DNA from: a virus
IMG/VR virus record: IMGVR_UViG_3300042898_000852
Location: 1 to 64,000 of that record
Length of the DNA: 64,000 bases
Direction: 5' to 3' (one strand)
In this document: positions 36,159 through 44,279 of the stretch, piece after piece
How positions within the stretch are numbered: the stretch's first letter is position 1
How the letters are laid out: every line of letters begins with the position of its first letter
The notes under the pieces: generated by a model
What the model saw: the letters and a program-made list of their open reading frames with translations, nothing else
The model's database searches: none
Told to the model about the DNA's origin: nothing
Made by a program: the position numbers and the translations under genes

Positions 36159-36177
36159 ACTATAACTGAGGATGATT

Positions 36178-36528
36178 ATGGACGACCGTTTACAAACTGC
36201 ATTGGATTTTTCTAAGTATCGCCAAACACTTTCAATACAACGAAGGCTTCTAAAAGAAAAACTACAAGCTAAATTAACCTATGGCACTGCCGGTGGCATT
36301 TTTTACATTGATCATTCTTTAATTTCTTTTGTACAATTATGTATTGATCAAGGGAGAGTATCTGGTATACCGTTAATTGATAGCAATGAAAATCCTGTCC
36401 TAATCGATGACTTAATTAAATTTCGAGATGAAATTTTTGATAGATATTTCTCAGCTAGTTTCCAATATATGAGCGAATATGACGCTATTAAAAAAAGTAG
36501 AACAGTTGAAAAATTAGTAGATTTATGA
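36178..36528 (+). CDS. Conserved hypothetical protein at the head of the glycosyltransferase cassette
   Basis: 116 residues, charged and helical, no recognised domain. It begins MDDRLQTALDFSKYRQTLSI and has a basic helix (QRRLLKEKLQAKLTYG), a central GGIFYIDHSLISFVQ and a helical C-terminus with YFSASFQYMSEYDAIKKS. ATG 36178 is chosen because GAGG (36168-36171) is six bases upstream; the earlier in-frame ATG touches it. Its stop overlaps the next gene as ATGA. Similar small proteins are, to my memory, frequent at the end of tail operons in marine T4-like phages, but I cannot name a role. Confidence 0.6.
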   Translation: MDDRLQTALDFSKYRQTLSIQRRLLKEKLQAKLTYGTAGGIFYIDHSLISFVQLCIDQGRVSGIPLIDSNENPVLIDDLIKFRDEIFDRYFSASFQYMSEYDAIKKSRTVEKLVDL

Positions 36529-37382
36529 AAAGAGGAATATTAATATTTGCTCACAACAGCAGAGACGTCGATTATGCTTTAATGTCTTTGGTATCTGCAA
36601 AGTTTGCAAAAGCAAATTTACAAGTTCCTGTATCTTTAGTAGTTGATAAATTTACTGTGGAATGGATGCAGACATCTAATATCTATAATCTTTCTCAGGA
36701 AATTTTTGATAAAATTATAGAAATTGAAAAACCAGTAACTCAAAATACTCGTGTGTTACACGATGGATATACTTCTAAAACAGTTCCTTTTGTAAATTCA
36801 AATAGGGCTTCAGTTTGGGATCTTACTCCATATGACAGAACATTATTAATAGACAGTGATTTTTTGATAATGTCTGACAGACTCGAAGAGTATTGGGAAG
36901 TTGATTCGAGTGTAATGTTATCTTCATCTATGCAAGATGTTAGGGGAGATAGGAAAGGTATTTTAGATTCTTGGGTGTCTGAAACTGGAATTGCCTTATA
37001 TTGGGCTACCACAGTGATGTTTACTAAGAATAATGAATCTAAAATATTTTTTGATCTAGTAGATGTTATTAGAACAAACTACAATTATTTTGCAGACTTA
37101 TTTAGATTTAATCCTAAACAATACAGAAATGACATTGCTTTTAGTATAGCAAAGCATATGCTAAATGGCTTTGAAACTAGAGGAGAAAATCTTCCTCCGA
37201 TACTAACATTATTAGATAAAGACCTAATTCATTCTATTGACAAAAATCAACTGCGTGTTTATCTAAATGACAATATGTCTGAGGATCATGTGGTTATTGC
37301 ATCAATCAAAGATTTAGATGTTCACGTAATGAATAAACAAAGCATAATTAGGAATGCAAAAGAATTTTTGGAAATACTATGA
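36525..37382 (+). CDS. GT-A type glycosyltransferase-like protein 1
   Basis: 285 residues. The N-terminus KRGILIFAHNSRDVDYALM looks like a nucleotide-sugar Rossmann strand and helix, and TLLIDSDFLIMSD contains a DxD motif (D110, D112) for metal and sugar-nucleotide binding. The layout recalls glycosyltransferase families with GT-A fold such as GT8, but acceptor and sugar are unknown. The gene overlaps both neighbours by four bases (ATGA), forming a coupled unit. No membrane segment is visible, so it acts in the cytoplasm, possibly on virion or host-surface precursors. Confidence 0.6.
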   Translation: MKRGILIFAHNSRDVDYALMSLVSAKFAKANLQVPVSLVVDKFTVEWMQTSNIYNLSQEIFDKIIEIEKPVTQNTRVLHDGYTSKTVPFVNSNRASVWDLTPYDRTLLIDSDFLIMSDRLEEYWEVDSSVMLSSSMQDVRGDRKGILDSWVSETGIALYWATTVMFTKNNESKIFFDLVDVIRTNYNYFADLFRFNPKQYRNDIAFSIAKHMLNGFETRGENLPPILTLLDKDLIHSIDKNQLRVYLNDNMSEDHVVIASIKDLDVHVMNKQSIIRNAKEFLEIL

Positions 37383-38218
37383 CTTTTGGATATCTTATTG
37401 TAGTTTCTAAAAACGATTCGGTTGATTATTTAAAATTGGCCTATGCTCTAGCATTAAGCATTAAAAATACTCAACAAAAAGGATTTGACAAAGTAGCATT
37501 AGTAACCGATAATATTGAAGATGTTAAAAAACTAAAAAGTTCCTGGGTGTTTGATAAAATTATTGAATGGAATCAAGAAACTTTTTGGGATGGTCGAAGT
37601 TGGATGGATAAATTAAGTCCTTGGGATCACACTATATGTCTAGATGCAGACATGTTGTTTTTTAGAGACTGCAGACATTGGGTTGAATACTTTATTGAGA
37701 ACACTGAATTATATATTCCCAACAAGGCGTATACCTATCGCGGAGAACTTGTAAAAGATTCATATTATAGAAAAACATTTGAACGTAACGATCTACCTAA
37801 TTTATATTCTTTTTATACATTCTTTAAAAAAGATTCTAAACTAGCTGAAGAATTCTTTTTACTAGGTAGGTATATTTTAAAAAATCCTAATGAATTTAAA
37901 AATCTATTTCTAGAAAATTATCTTCCAAAAGTTGTAGGCACAGACGAAGCATTTTCTCTAGCTGCAAAAATTTTAGACATTCAAGATGATATAAGCTATG
38001 ATTTAGAATTTCCCAAGGTAGTACATTTAAAACCAATGATACAAAATTGGCCGTGGCCTGCTGATAAAGTTTCTGATCATGTTGGATTTTATTTTGATCT
38101 GCAAGGTAAATTAAAAATTGGAAATTATCAGCAACAGGATATTGTTCATTACAACGAAAAAAATTACATAACCGACGAAATCACTAACATTTTAGAGGAA
38201 ATATTATGGAAGAAATAA
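37379..38218 (+). CDS. GT-A type glycosyltransferase-like protein 2
   Basis: 279 residues. It starts TFGYLIVVSKNDSVDYLKLA, and the DxD motif is in HTICLDADMLFF (D89, D91). Further landmarks are VVGTDEAFSLAAKIL near residue 180 (a GTDE-like acidic motif typical of the catalytic loop) and a Trp-rich IQNWPWPADK near residue 220. It resembles its upstream neighbour in layout more than in sequence. The start overlaps the previous stop (ATGA) and the end overlaps the next gene by 13 bases. Confidence 0.62.
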   Translation: MTFGYLIVVSKNDSVDYLKLAYALALSIKNTQQKGFDKVALVTDNIEDVKKLKSSWVFDKIIEWNQETFWDGRSWMDKLSPWDHTICLDADMLFFRDCRHWVEYFIENTELYIPNKAYTYRGELVKDSYYRKTFERNDLPNLYSFYTFFKKDSKLAEEFFLLGRYILKNPNEFKNLFLENYLPKVVGTDEAFSLAAKILDIQDDISYDLEFPKVVHLKPMIQNWPWPADKVSDHVGFYFDLQGKLKIGNYQQQDIVHYNEKNYITDEITNILEEILWKK

Positions 38219-38796
38219 TTGATTTTGACAGTTGGTTACAACAATATACTGCACCACAAGTAGAATACTGGGCAATTTTTGAACCTACTACTGGTGAAGT
38301 CACTGGAATTTATCCCGATTCTGCTGCTGATGATAAACAATATAAAATAAAAATTGATAGCGATCTGGCAGAAGATATACATAACGGAATAATTCAAATG
38401 AGTTCTTGTTTTGTAGATATAGATTCCGAAACAATTGAAATTGTTACTAAGCACAGTCTTATTAAAATTGACGATGTTTTGCATAGAGTAATTGATAAAA
38501 AATATAGGGCAACTCAAAAAAATGATATTATTATTCAATTTAACGAATTAGAAAATAAAATAATTTTTGTTTTATACAGTTCAACTAACACTAGAAAAAT
38601 ACATCGGGACGGCAGTACTGAAATGCAGTTTTTTATCACCTCCTATAATGATCCACATAATCTTTACCAAACAATAACTTTTCAACTAAAAGATTTAGAA
38701 CAAGGTTCTAAAGAATTTATATACACTGGCCCCCACAAACGATTTAGTATTTTTACAAGAAGAATATTAAAAAATTATGTTTTTGAAAAAATATGA
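38206..38796 (+). CDS. Hypothetical protein within the glycosyltransferase cassette
   Basis: 196 residues, no domain recognised. The first third (FDSWLQQYTAPQVEYWAIFE, PTTGEVTGIYPDSAADD) looks like a small beta domain often seen near phage fibre or neck genes; the rest alternates charged strands and ends basic (FSIFTRRILKNYVFEKI). It starts inside the end of glycosyltransferase 2 with a GAGG ribosome-binding site and overlaps the next gene by ATGA. Position suggests it works with the enzymes around it, perhaps as acceptor or scaffold; this is inference. Confidence 0.55.
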   Translation: MEEIIDFDSWLQQYTAPQVEYWAIFEPTTGEVTGIYPDSAADDKQYKIKIDSDLAEDIHNGIIQMSSCFVDIDSETIEIVTKHSLIKIDDVLHRVIDKKYRATQKNDIIIQFNELENKIIFVLYSSTNTRKIHRDGSTEMQFFITSYNDPHNLYQTITFQLKDLEQGSKEFIYTGPHKRFSIFTRRILKNYVFEKI

Positions 38797-39689
38797 AAAC
38801 CATAGAACTAGATATTGTATTTTTAAGCTATGACGAGCCTAATGCAGATTTACATTATGCAGATCTATGCAATAAAGTTCCTTGGGCTAAACGAGTACAC
38901 GGAATAAAAGGCAGTGATGAAGCACACAAAGAAGCTGCAAGACAATCAGAAACAGATTGGGTTGTTACTATAGATGCAGACAATATTGTTGACACAAAAT
39001 TTTTTAACACAGAGTTTGATTCCGATCAAAAAAATTTACAAGTAGTTAGCTGGTTAGCACGTAATAGAATTAATGGATTAAGATATGGCAATGGCGGCCT
39101 TAAAATTTGGCGTAAAGATTTTATTCTAAATATGAAAACGCACGAAGCTAGTAACAATGAAAGAGCACAGGTAGACTTTTGTTGGGAACAAGGTTATCAA
39201 CAATTTAAAGAGTGCTATAGCGAAACAGTTATCACAGGATCGCCTTTTCAGGCCTGGAGAGCAGGATTTCGTGAAGGAGTAAAAATGACATTGCTTGACG
39301 GAGTTCGAGTCCCGCCGGATGAAATTCGTGAACGAGTGTGGTGGCATAACTTACATAGACTGCGTATGTGGTCAACTGTGGGCTCACATGAAGAAAATGG
39401 TATATATGCTGTCTACGGAGCTAGACTGGGTACTTGGTTAGCAAATTGCACTAAGTGGAATTATGTGGAAGTTAGAGATTTTGAAATCCTTAAAGATATT
39501 TGGAATCAATATGGACGTCCGTACGAAAAGGTTAATCAAGAAGGACTGGTTGAAGAAATAAAATTACTTGGTGAAAAAATTAAATTAGGATTGGGATTTG
39601 ATTATCCTTATTTAGATCCCAAACAAAGTAAGTATACCTTGGACTTGTATAACGAAACAATAAATTTAACAAATACCTATTTAAAATGA
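38793..39689 (+). CDS. Glycosyltransferase-like protein 3
   Basis: 298 residues. The N-terminal signature DIVFLSYDEPNADLHYADLC and AKRVHGIKG is shared with the next gene. DWVVTIDADNIVD carries the DxD motif (D61, D63). A later LRYGNGGLKIWRKDF segment and a Trp-rich RERVWWHNLHRLRMWST region follow. The family looks like a phage-associated GT-A glycosyltransferase. Start and end both overlap neighbours as ATGA. Substrate unknown. Confidence 0.62.
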   Translation: MKTIELDIVFLSYDEPNADLHYADLCNKVPWAKRVHGIKGSDEAHKEAARQSETDWVVTIDADNIVDTKFFNTEFDSDQKNLQVVSWLARNRINGLRYGNGGLKIWRKDFILNMKTHEASNNERAQVDFCWEQGYQQFKECYSETVITGSPFQAWRAGFREGVKMTLLDGVRVPPDEIRERVWWHNLHRLRMWSTVGSHEENGIYAVYGARLGTWLANCTKWNYVEVRDFEILKDIWNQYGRPYEKVNQEGLVEEIKLLGEKIKLGLGFDYPYLDPKQSKYTLDLYNETINLTNTYLK

Positions 39690-40774
39690 TCTACGATATT
39701 TTTTATGTAAGCAAAAACACCGTTAATGACACCAAGTGGCTATCTTTTAATAAAAGATTTCCATTATCTCAAAAAATTGAAAATATAAAATGTTTCTCAG
39801 ATATTTCTAACAAAACATTTACTAAATTATTTTGGGTAGTTTGGGATGATTTAATTATTTCGAATGATTTTAATTTTAATTATATTGTTCCAAAATGGGA
39901 TGAAAAATATATTCATGTTTTTAAAAATGCAGAGCACTTTGATGGCGTAGCATTATTCTCAAAATATTCAGATGTAAGTGACAAAGAATTTGAAAAAAGA
40001 TTTTACAGAAATCACAAAAAAATAGATATAATTGCCAGCAACCCAACAGACACTGAACTTTATGATATAGTGTTTATCAGTTATAATGAGCCGACCGCTG
40101 ATATTAATTTTATAAATTTAAAATCAAAATTTCCAAGAGCTAAAAGAGTTCACGGAATAAAAGGAATACACCAAGCACATATTACAGCTGCCAAACTAGC
40201 AGATACCTGTATGTTTTGGGTAGTAGATGGTGATGCTGAAATTTTAGAAGATTTTAATTTTGATCATGAAGTATCTACTCATGAAAAAGATATCGTACAC
40301 GTTTGGCGTAGTAAAAATCCTATTAATGATTTAGTATACGGATATGGTGGTGTGAAACTATTGCCAACTTTGTTGACTATGGGTATGGATGTATCTAAGC
40401 CAGATATGACAACTAGTATATCTAATAAATTTAAAGCAGTTAAAGCTATATCAAACATCACGGCATTTAATACTGATCCGTTTAACACTTGGAAATCAGC
40501 GTTTAGAGAATGTTGTAAATTATCTAGTAAAATTATTGATAGACAAAAAAGCGAAGAAACATTGTATAGACTTGACGTATGGTGTACGCTAGGTATTGAT
40601 CGACCGTTTGGACAAGATGCGATTGCCGGAGCAATAGCAGGTAAGGAATATGGTAGTGCAAATATAGATAATTTAGAAGCACTAAAAAAGATTAATGATT
40701 TTGATTGGTTAAAAGAATATTATGAACAACAAACAAAAAATAAACCTCAAGCAGGCATCAATCGTCTTGACTAA
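39686..40774 (+). CDS. Glycosyltransferase-like protein 4 with degenerate duplicated N-terminal domain
   Basis: 362 residues in two related parts. Residues 124-362 match glycosyltransferase 3 (YDIVFISYNEPTADINF, RAKRVHGIKG, VVDGDAEILEDF with DGD at 181-183, YGYGGVKLL). Residues 1-110 repeat the same plan (YDIFYVSKNTVNDTKW, FWVVWDDLIISNDFNF) but have WDD at 53-55 in place of DGD, lack the HGIKG motif and are truncated. I infer an intragenic duplication whose first copy has probably lost catalysis. The start overlaps the previous stop (ATGA). It is the last gene of the coupled cassette; a 45-base gap follows. Confidence 0.62.
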   Translation: MIYDIFYVSKNTVNDTKWLSFNKRFPLSQKIENIKCFSDISNKTFTKLFWVVWDDLIISNDFNFNYIVPKWDEKYIHVFKNAEHFDGVALFSKYSDVSDKEFEKRFYRNHKKIDIIASNPTDTELYDIVFISYNEPTADINFINLKSKFPRAKRVHGIKGIHQAHITAAKLADTCMFWVVDGDAEILEDFNFDHEVSTHEKDIVHVWRSKNPINDLVYGYGGVKLLPTLLTMGMDVSKPDMTTSISNKFKAVKAISNITAFNTDPFNTWKSAFRECCKLSSKIIDRQKSEETLYRLDVWCTLGIDRPFGQDAIAGAIAGKEYGSANIDNLEALKKINDFDWLKEYYEQQTKNKPQAGINRLD

Positions 40775-40798
40775 TCAAATCACAAGACAGTCGTTAGG

Positions 40799-40806
40799 CC
40801 TAAATA
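40799..40806 (+). promoter_or_regulatory. Late promoter octamer candidate (CCTAAATA) for the radical SAM gene
   Basis: CCTAAATA in the 45-base gap before ATG 40820 matches the octamer at six of eight positions. The same string occurs by chance inside another gene, so this assignment is weaker than the others. Confidence 0.3.
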
Positions 40807-40819
40807 AGAAAAAACTATA

Positions 40820-42076
40820 ATGACATCATCTACCCTATGCGCCGTGCCATGGATGCATTTAAATTTTGAACCTAACGGAAAAGTTGTACCATGTTGTTTA
40901 ACTTCGGCACACAACTACTTTGCAGGTGACCTCAATACTCAATCTATTGAGGAGATTTGGAATAGCAATAATATGAAAAATCTCCGTAAAGATATGATAA
41001 ATGGTGTTGAGCCTAAAGTGTGCGATAAGTGTTTCAACAGAGAAAAGGTAACTGGTGAAAGTGGCAGATTTTATCACAACCACGACTTTCCAGAGGTAGT
41101 GGCAAAAATTCCAAACATTACGTTAGCAGATGGAACGTGTACTACTATGGAGTTAAAGTACTGGGACTTCCGTTTTAGTAATCTTTGCAATTTCAAATGT
41201 CGAAGTTGTGGCCCACGTTATAGTTCAGCCTGGGTCCCAGATGCTAAAAAACTAGGACACACTGATCAAGAAAAAGTATGGAACATCGATTCGATAGATA
41301 ACCAAACCAATTTTGATTTTCTTAAAGATCAAATTGATGTTGTTAAACGCATTTATTTTGCGGGTGGTGAGCCGTTGTTAATGCCTGAACATTGGCAAAT
41401 TTTAGACATGCTGGTAGAGAAGAAACGTTTTGATGTCAAGCTAAGTTATAATACCAATGCGTCCGTATTATCCTATGGCAAAAAGAATATCATCGATTAT
41501 TGGAGTCAATGGCAGTTCGGTAAACTGGAAGTATGGCCAAGTATTGATGAAATAGGTGAACGTGCTGAACTAATTCGCTCAGGTACAGTATGGTCCAAGG
41601 TAGAAGAAAACTTAAAAGAACTTGCTAAACACGCTAACATTATGCTTCGCCCAGGGCTTACTATTGGTGCGTGGAATGTACATCGCTTACCTGAAATTAT
41701 TAATCATTTGATTAGCATCGGGGTAATTAGATCTCACCCAACGTCTAAGAATAGCAATTACAATAATTTCTTTATCAACTTGCTAGAACATCCTGTCCAC
41801 TATCATGTAAACATCCTCTCCGACGAATATAAAGAACAGATATCTGCTAAACTAAAAGCGTTTGTTATCGAACATAACAAAAAGTATAATACAGATATTA
41901 CAGCAACATTTAAACACATCTTGCACGAATTAGAAAAGCCGTTTAACTTAGAAGCCGCAAAGGAATTCTTAAAGATAACTAGTCAATTGGATATACTGCG
42001 GAACGAAGATACATTTAAGATATTGCCAGAAATGGAAGATGTTAGACGTAGTGTTTTAAAGACGTTTGATGTTTAA
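40820..42076 (+). CDS. Radical SAM protein with extra N-terminal cysteine cluster (twitch/SPASM-like)
   Basis: 418 residues. The radical SAM 4Fe-4S motif CX3CX2C is at C123, C127 and C130 (NLCNFKCRSCGP), followed by FAGGEPLLMPEHW, the family's SAM-binding GGEP motif. Ahead of it is a second cysteine set: C7, C25-C26 (GKVVPCCLTS), C68 and C71 (VCDKCF), like the auxiliary cluster domains of peptide-modifying enzymes but placed at the N-terminus. Such 'twitch domain' radical SAM proteins are known in phages without assigned substrate. It lies after the glycosyltransferase cassette and ends the plus-strand block. Confidence 0.8.
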   Translation: MTSSTLCAVPWMHLNFEPNGKVVPCCLTSAHNYFAGDLNTQSIEEIWNSNNMKNLRKDMINGVEPKVCDKCFNREKVTGESGRFYHNHDFPEVVAKIPNITLADGTCTTMELKYWDFRFSNLCNFKCRSCGPRYSSAWVPDAKKLGHTDQEKVWNIDSIDNQTNFDFLKDQIDVVKRIYFAGGEPLLMPEHWQILDMLVEKKRFDVKLSYNTNASVLSYGKKNIIDYWSQWQFGKLEVWPSIDEIGERAELIRSGTVWSKVEENLKELAKHANIMLRPGLTIGAWNVHRLPEIINHLISIGVIRSHPTSKNSNYNNFFINLLEHPVHYHVNILSDEYKEQISAKLKAFVIEHNKKYNTDITATFKHILHELEKPFNLEAAKEFLKITSQLDILRNEDTFKILPEMEDVRRSVLKTFDV

Positions 42077-42120
42077 GATAACAAAATGTATTAAACTTTG
42101 CAGAGATCCAGTTTTTAAAC

Positions 42121-42142
42121 AAATTGTTTAAAACAATTTTTT
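42121..42142. terminator. AT-rich hairpin between convergent operons
   Basis: AAATTGT and ACAATTT (7-bp arms, 5-base loop) are followed on the plus strand by more T residues. It lies 45 bases after the radical SAM stop and overlaps the stop of the convergent minus-strand gene. The symmetry allows action in both directions; the low GC makes it a weak call. Confidence 0.4.
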
Positions 42143-42433
42143 AGTTTTGTCAGTTATGTCTTGCTTCAGCCGTTGAATATCTATAGTAAAATCTACTTTA
42201 GTAATTTCTTCTTTATATTCTTGAAATGTATCCAAGAGTTTTTCAGCAACGATGTCATTGGTTGCATTGCCAAGCTGCTCTTGAATATCTATTTCCCATA
42301 TTCTACCATTGTTAAATTCTAATCGAACACTTTTTAAATATGCCACCGGCATGGTGTTCATATACATATCTTCAAAAACTTCCGGCCACTCCTTAACCAA
42401 ATGACTAGGTGGCCTAAATAAATGTTTAGGCAC
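42128..42433 (-). CDS. Conserved phage hypothetical protein
   Basis: 101 residues, last gene of the minus-strand block. It begins PKHLFRPPSHLVKEWPEVFE, then MYMNTMPVAYLKSVRLEF and a WEIDIQEQLG segment, ending in a charged helix. The start codon is GTG at 42433 inside the end of the preceding gene (overlap of eight bases), since no ATG is available upstream in frame and the conserved-looking sequence begins there. From memory similar proteins occur in marine T4-like phages near virion genes. Function unknown. Confidence 0.62.
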   Translation of the reverse strand: MPKHLFRPPSHLVKEWPEVFEDMYMNTMPVAYLKSVRLEFNNGRIWEIDIQEQLGNATNDIVAEKLLDTFQEYKEEITKVDFTIDIQRLKQDITDKTKKLF

Positions 42434-43034
42434 CTTCGGTTTCTTTAGATTTGGTAGCTTTCTTTGCTGGAGGATCTAAATCGTCTGCTTGTTTTCTCAG
42501 CCTAGCTGCTTCTTTGTACATGGCATCTGCTTGACTTCTAAAATTGCGAGCTATGTCACGATCAGTAAGTACTTCATTAGCTGAGGCAGGTACACTAGTA
42601 GATTCTTGAACTGTTTTTGCAGGTTCTTTCTTAGTAGGAGCACCTTTGGTAAACGTATACAAATCATCTATTGCACAATTTTTTTGTTCTGCAATAAATG
42701 AATTTAGTTCATGCAACGAAATTTCTGAATTCGGAGTGGGCGTCATGATAACAGTATCAGTGGCCACTTTTATCAAACGATTATCTGCCTGCAGGGCCTG
42801 TAGCATAGGGCGGCCGTCGGGGAATGGTCGAGTAAAAAGAATTTCTCCGAATTCCCATGCATCTTGTGCAACATCTTGATCTACAAGATCAATGATTGCA
42901 TTGTGATATTGATCTGGCAACGGAGATGTTTGCACAACCAATGCCATATTTGACTCACCGGGTAAGGTTCTAAAAACTACAAGAACTTTTGATCCTGTGT
43001 TTTTTATCTTACCTACGTGTTTGAGATTTTTCAT
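42426..43034 (-). CDS. Conserved phage hypothetical protein, regulator-like layout
   Basis: 202 residues from ATG 43034, chosen because AAGGAA lies seven bases upstream and the sequence MKNLKHVGKIKNTGSKVLVV looks like a true beginning; seven earlier codons overlap the preceding gene. Residues 1-100 form a compact alpha/beta domain (VFRTLPGESNMALVV, FGEILFTRPFPDGRPMLQAL). The rest is a charged, Ala/Lys-rich helix (RSQADAMYKEAARLRKQADD) ending in basic residues. No domain name is known to me. Its start touches the end of the gene before it. Confidence 0.62.
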   Translation of the reverse strand: MKNLKHVGKIKNTGSKVLVVFRTLPGESNMALVVQTSPLPDQYHNAIIDLVDQDVAQDAWEFGEILFTRPFPDGRPMLQALQADNRLIKVATDTVIMTPTPNSEISLHELNSFIAEQKNCAIDDLYTFTKGAPTKKEPAKTVQESTSVPASANEVLTDRDIARNFRSQADAMYKEAARLRKQADDLDPPAKKATKSKETEGA

Positions 43035-43035
43035 A

Positions 43036-43257
43036 TTATTCCTTTTTGGCTGCAACAGATTCTAGAAAGGTATTTAACTTATTGTAAGCCTTACCTACTG
43101 CTTCTAATTCTGCAGCTTTGAACGCCCCTCGACTACTGGCAACTTCTAGAATACTACGCAAGGAAGCTAGGTCGCTGAGATTAAGATCAGCACTTGCAGC
43201 ACTTGGTGGTTGTTGAGGTTGCTCTTGTTCTGGGGTTGTTGTTACTTCTTGGTCCAT
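43036..43257 (-). CDS. Small acidic conserved phage protein
   Basis: 73 residues from ATG 43257, chosen for the AAGGAG ribosome-binding site; the eight codons before it overlap the preceding gene. A Gln/Pro-rich head (TTTPEQEQPQQPPSAA) is followed by a helical domain (LSDLASLRSILEVASSRGAF, KAAELEAVGKAYNKLNTFLE). Small proteins of this plan with the 'SRGAFKA.EL..VG..Y.k...FL' pattern are, to my memory, widespread in marine T4-like phages. Function unknown. Its ATG overlaps the previous stop as TAATG. Confidence 0.62.
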   Translation of the reverse strand: MDQEVTTTPEQEQPQQPPSAASADLNLSDLASLRSILEVASSRGAFKAAELEAVGKAYNKLNTFLESVAAKKE

Positions 43258-43529
43258 TAGTTTCTCCTTAGATATGGGCAAGCTAACATAAAATATGTTA
43301 GTTCTTTATGATCTTCAAATCCCGCAAACATTGCGGATTTCAATCTGCTGTCGTTTTCTATACTTGAAAGTTTCACGACAGCATATCTACCTTTTAATTT
43401 GATTCGAATCCAGTTTTCAACTTCGTTTGTAAAAAAATTTATCTCTTCAAGTTTAATTTTTCCAAAATGTGGAGGCATCACTTGAAGTGATCTTTTGTTT
43501 AAAATTTCTAAAGGATTATATTCGATCAT
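43257..43529 (-). CDS. Hypothetical protein after a minus-strand late octamer
   Basis: 90 residues from ATG 43529. It contains PLEILNKRSLQVMPPHFGKI, NFFTNEVENWIRIKLKGRYA and a closing YFMLACPYLRRN. No known domain. A perfect late octamer (43538-43545) lies only eight bases before this ATG, and I see no ribosome-binding site. Upstream in-frame codons to 43553 cross the octamer and are less likely. It is followed by a gene overlapping it by one base (TAATG). Confidence 0.52.
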   Translation of the reverse strand: MIEYNPLEILNKRSLQVMPPHFGKIKLEEINFFTNEVENWIRIKLKGRYAVVKLSSIENDSRLKSAMFAGFEDHKELTYFMLACPYLRRN

Positions 43530-43537
43530 TGTGAAAA

Positions 43538-43545
43538 TATTTATA
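43538..43545 (-). promoter_or_regulatory. Late promoter octamer, perfect TATAAATA, minus strand
   Basis: The minus strand reads TATAAATA, eight bases before ATG 43529. If the start site is about six bases after the octamer, the leader would be about three bases. Confidence 0.6.
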
Positions 43546-43562
43546 GATAACAAATAAATTGT

Positions 43563-43955
43563 TCAGGATTCTTGGCTAAGTCTTTGATGCATTGCTTTGG
43601 CATAACCCATTTTTCTTACATCTCCGTGAAACAGATATAATTCAAATGCAGATTTTTCTTTTAGAACAACAATGTGTTTTTTGGTTAAGTGATAGGGAGA
43701 TTCGATAAATTGATCTAACCAAACTAGTATTTGTGGAGTTATACTAATTTCTTTTAATATTTCAACTTTATATGTTTTGATTTGAGAATAAGTTTCTACA
43801 AATTCTAGTCCTTGATCAGTGAGTCTTAGACCGCCACAGTCTTTACCTCTGACATTTTGCCACCAGGCACTGCGGAATTTTTTTATGATATTCTCGTCAA
43901 AAGATTGACCAGCAGCTTTGAGGAATACCGAAGTATAGGTATCCTTTAAATCCAT
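43563..43955 (-). CDS. Conserved phage hypothetical protein
   Basis: 130 residues. The sequence SAWWQNVRGKDCGGLRLTDQ, GLEFVETYSQIKTYKV and LVWLDQFIESPYHLTKKHIV is distinctive and, from memory, resembles a small protein family in cyanophage-like myoviruses. The C-terminal HGDVRKMGYAKAMHQRL is basic and could contact nucleic acid. No catalytic pattern seen. It starts one base after the preceding stop and shares the transcript from the octamer at 44271. Confidence 0.65.
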   Translation of the reverse strand: MDLKDTYTSVFLKAAGQSFDENIIKKFRSAWWQNVRGKDCGGLRLTDQGLEFVETYSQIKTYKVEILKEISITPQILVWLDQFIESPYHLTKKHIVVLKEKSAFELYLFHGDVRKMGYAKAMHQRLSQES

Positions 43956-44240
43956 TTAGTCTACTCGCTCTCCAGCATTTAACTTAAACACTGCAAAGTC
44001 TGTGGTCTTAAACAACTTGTTTAACTTTTTGGCCAAGTTTCTTGCGTGTCCTGGATTACTAAAACTGACCTTTTTGTATTTCGGGCCAGGATAACTGGAT
44101 ACCATACTACCACTTTTTAAGTTGAAAGGTTGTTCTTTGTAAAACACAGCCCAAATGGCATCGCTATCGAGAATTTGCTCAACTTTGTATGTTTCCTTGT
44201 TGGTGTATTCAAGAATAACTTTGGGTTTTGGTCTACTCAT
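43956..44240 (-). CDS. Conserved phage hypothetical protein behind a perfect late promoter
   Basis: 94 residues, compact alpha/beta: SRPKPKVILEYTNKETYKVE, then DAIWAVFYKEQPFNLKSGSM, KYKKVSFSNPGHARNLAKKL and a KTTDFAVFKLNAGE end. The SNPGHA-helix segment suggests a small folded domain; function unknown. It is the first gene after a perfect minus-strand late octamer with a leader of about 25 bases, so late expression is inferred. Confidence 0.65.
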   Translation of the reverse strand: MSRPKPKVILEYTNKETYKVEQILDSDAIWAVFYKEQPFNLKSGSMVSSYPGPKYKKVSFSNPGHARNLAKKLNKLFKTTDFAVFKLNAGERVD

Positions 44241-44270
44241 ATCTATACGTGTAATAATAAAGCACGTATA

Positions 44271-44278
44271 TATTTATA
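44271..44278 (-). promoter_or_regulatory. Late promoter octamer, perfect TATAAATA, minus strand
   Basis: TATAAATA on the minus strand in the 39-base gap before the gene starting at 44240; the octamer is 30 bases upstream of the ATG. Confidence 0.7.
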
Positions 44279-44279
44279 C

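Noticed and set aside
42413-42420. Plus-strand CCTAAATA as a promoter
   Set aside because: It is inside a minus-strand gene with nothing plus-stranded downstream; used as a warning for the similar string at 40799.
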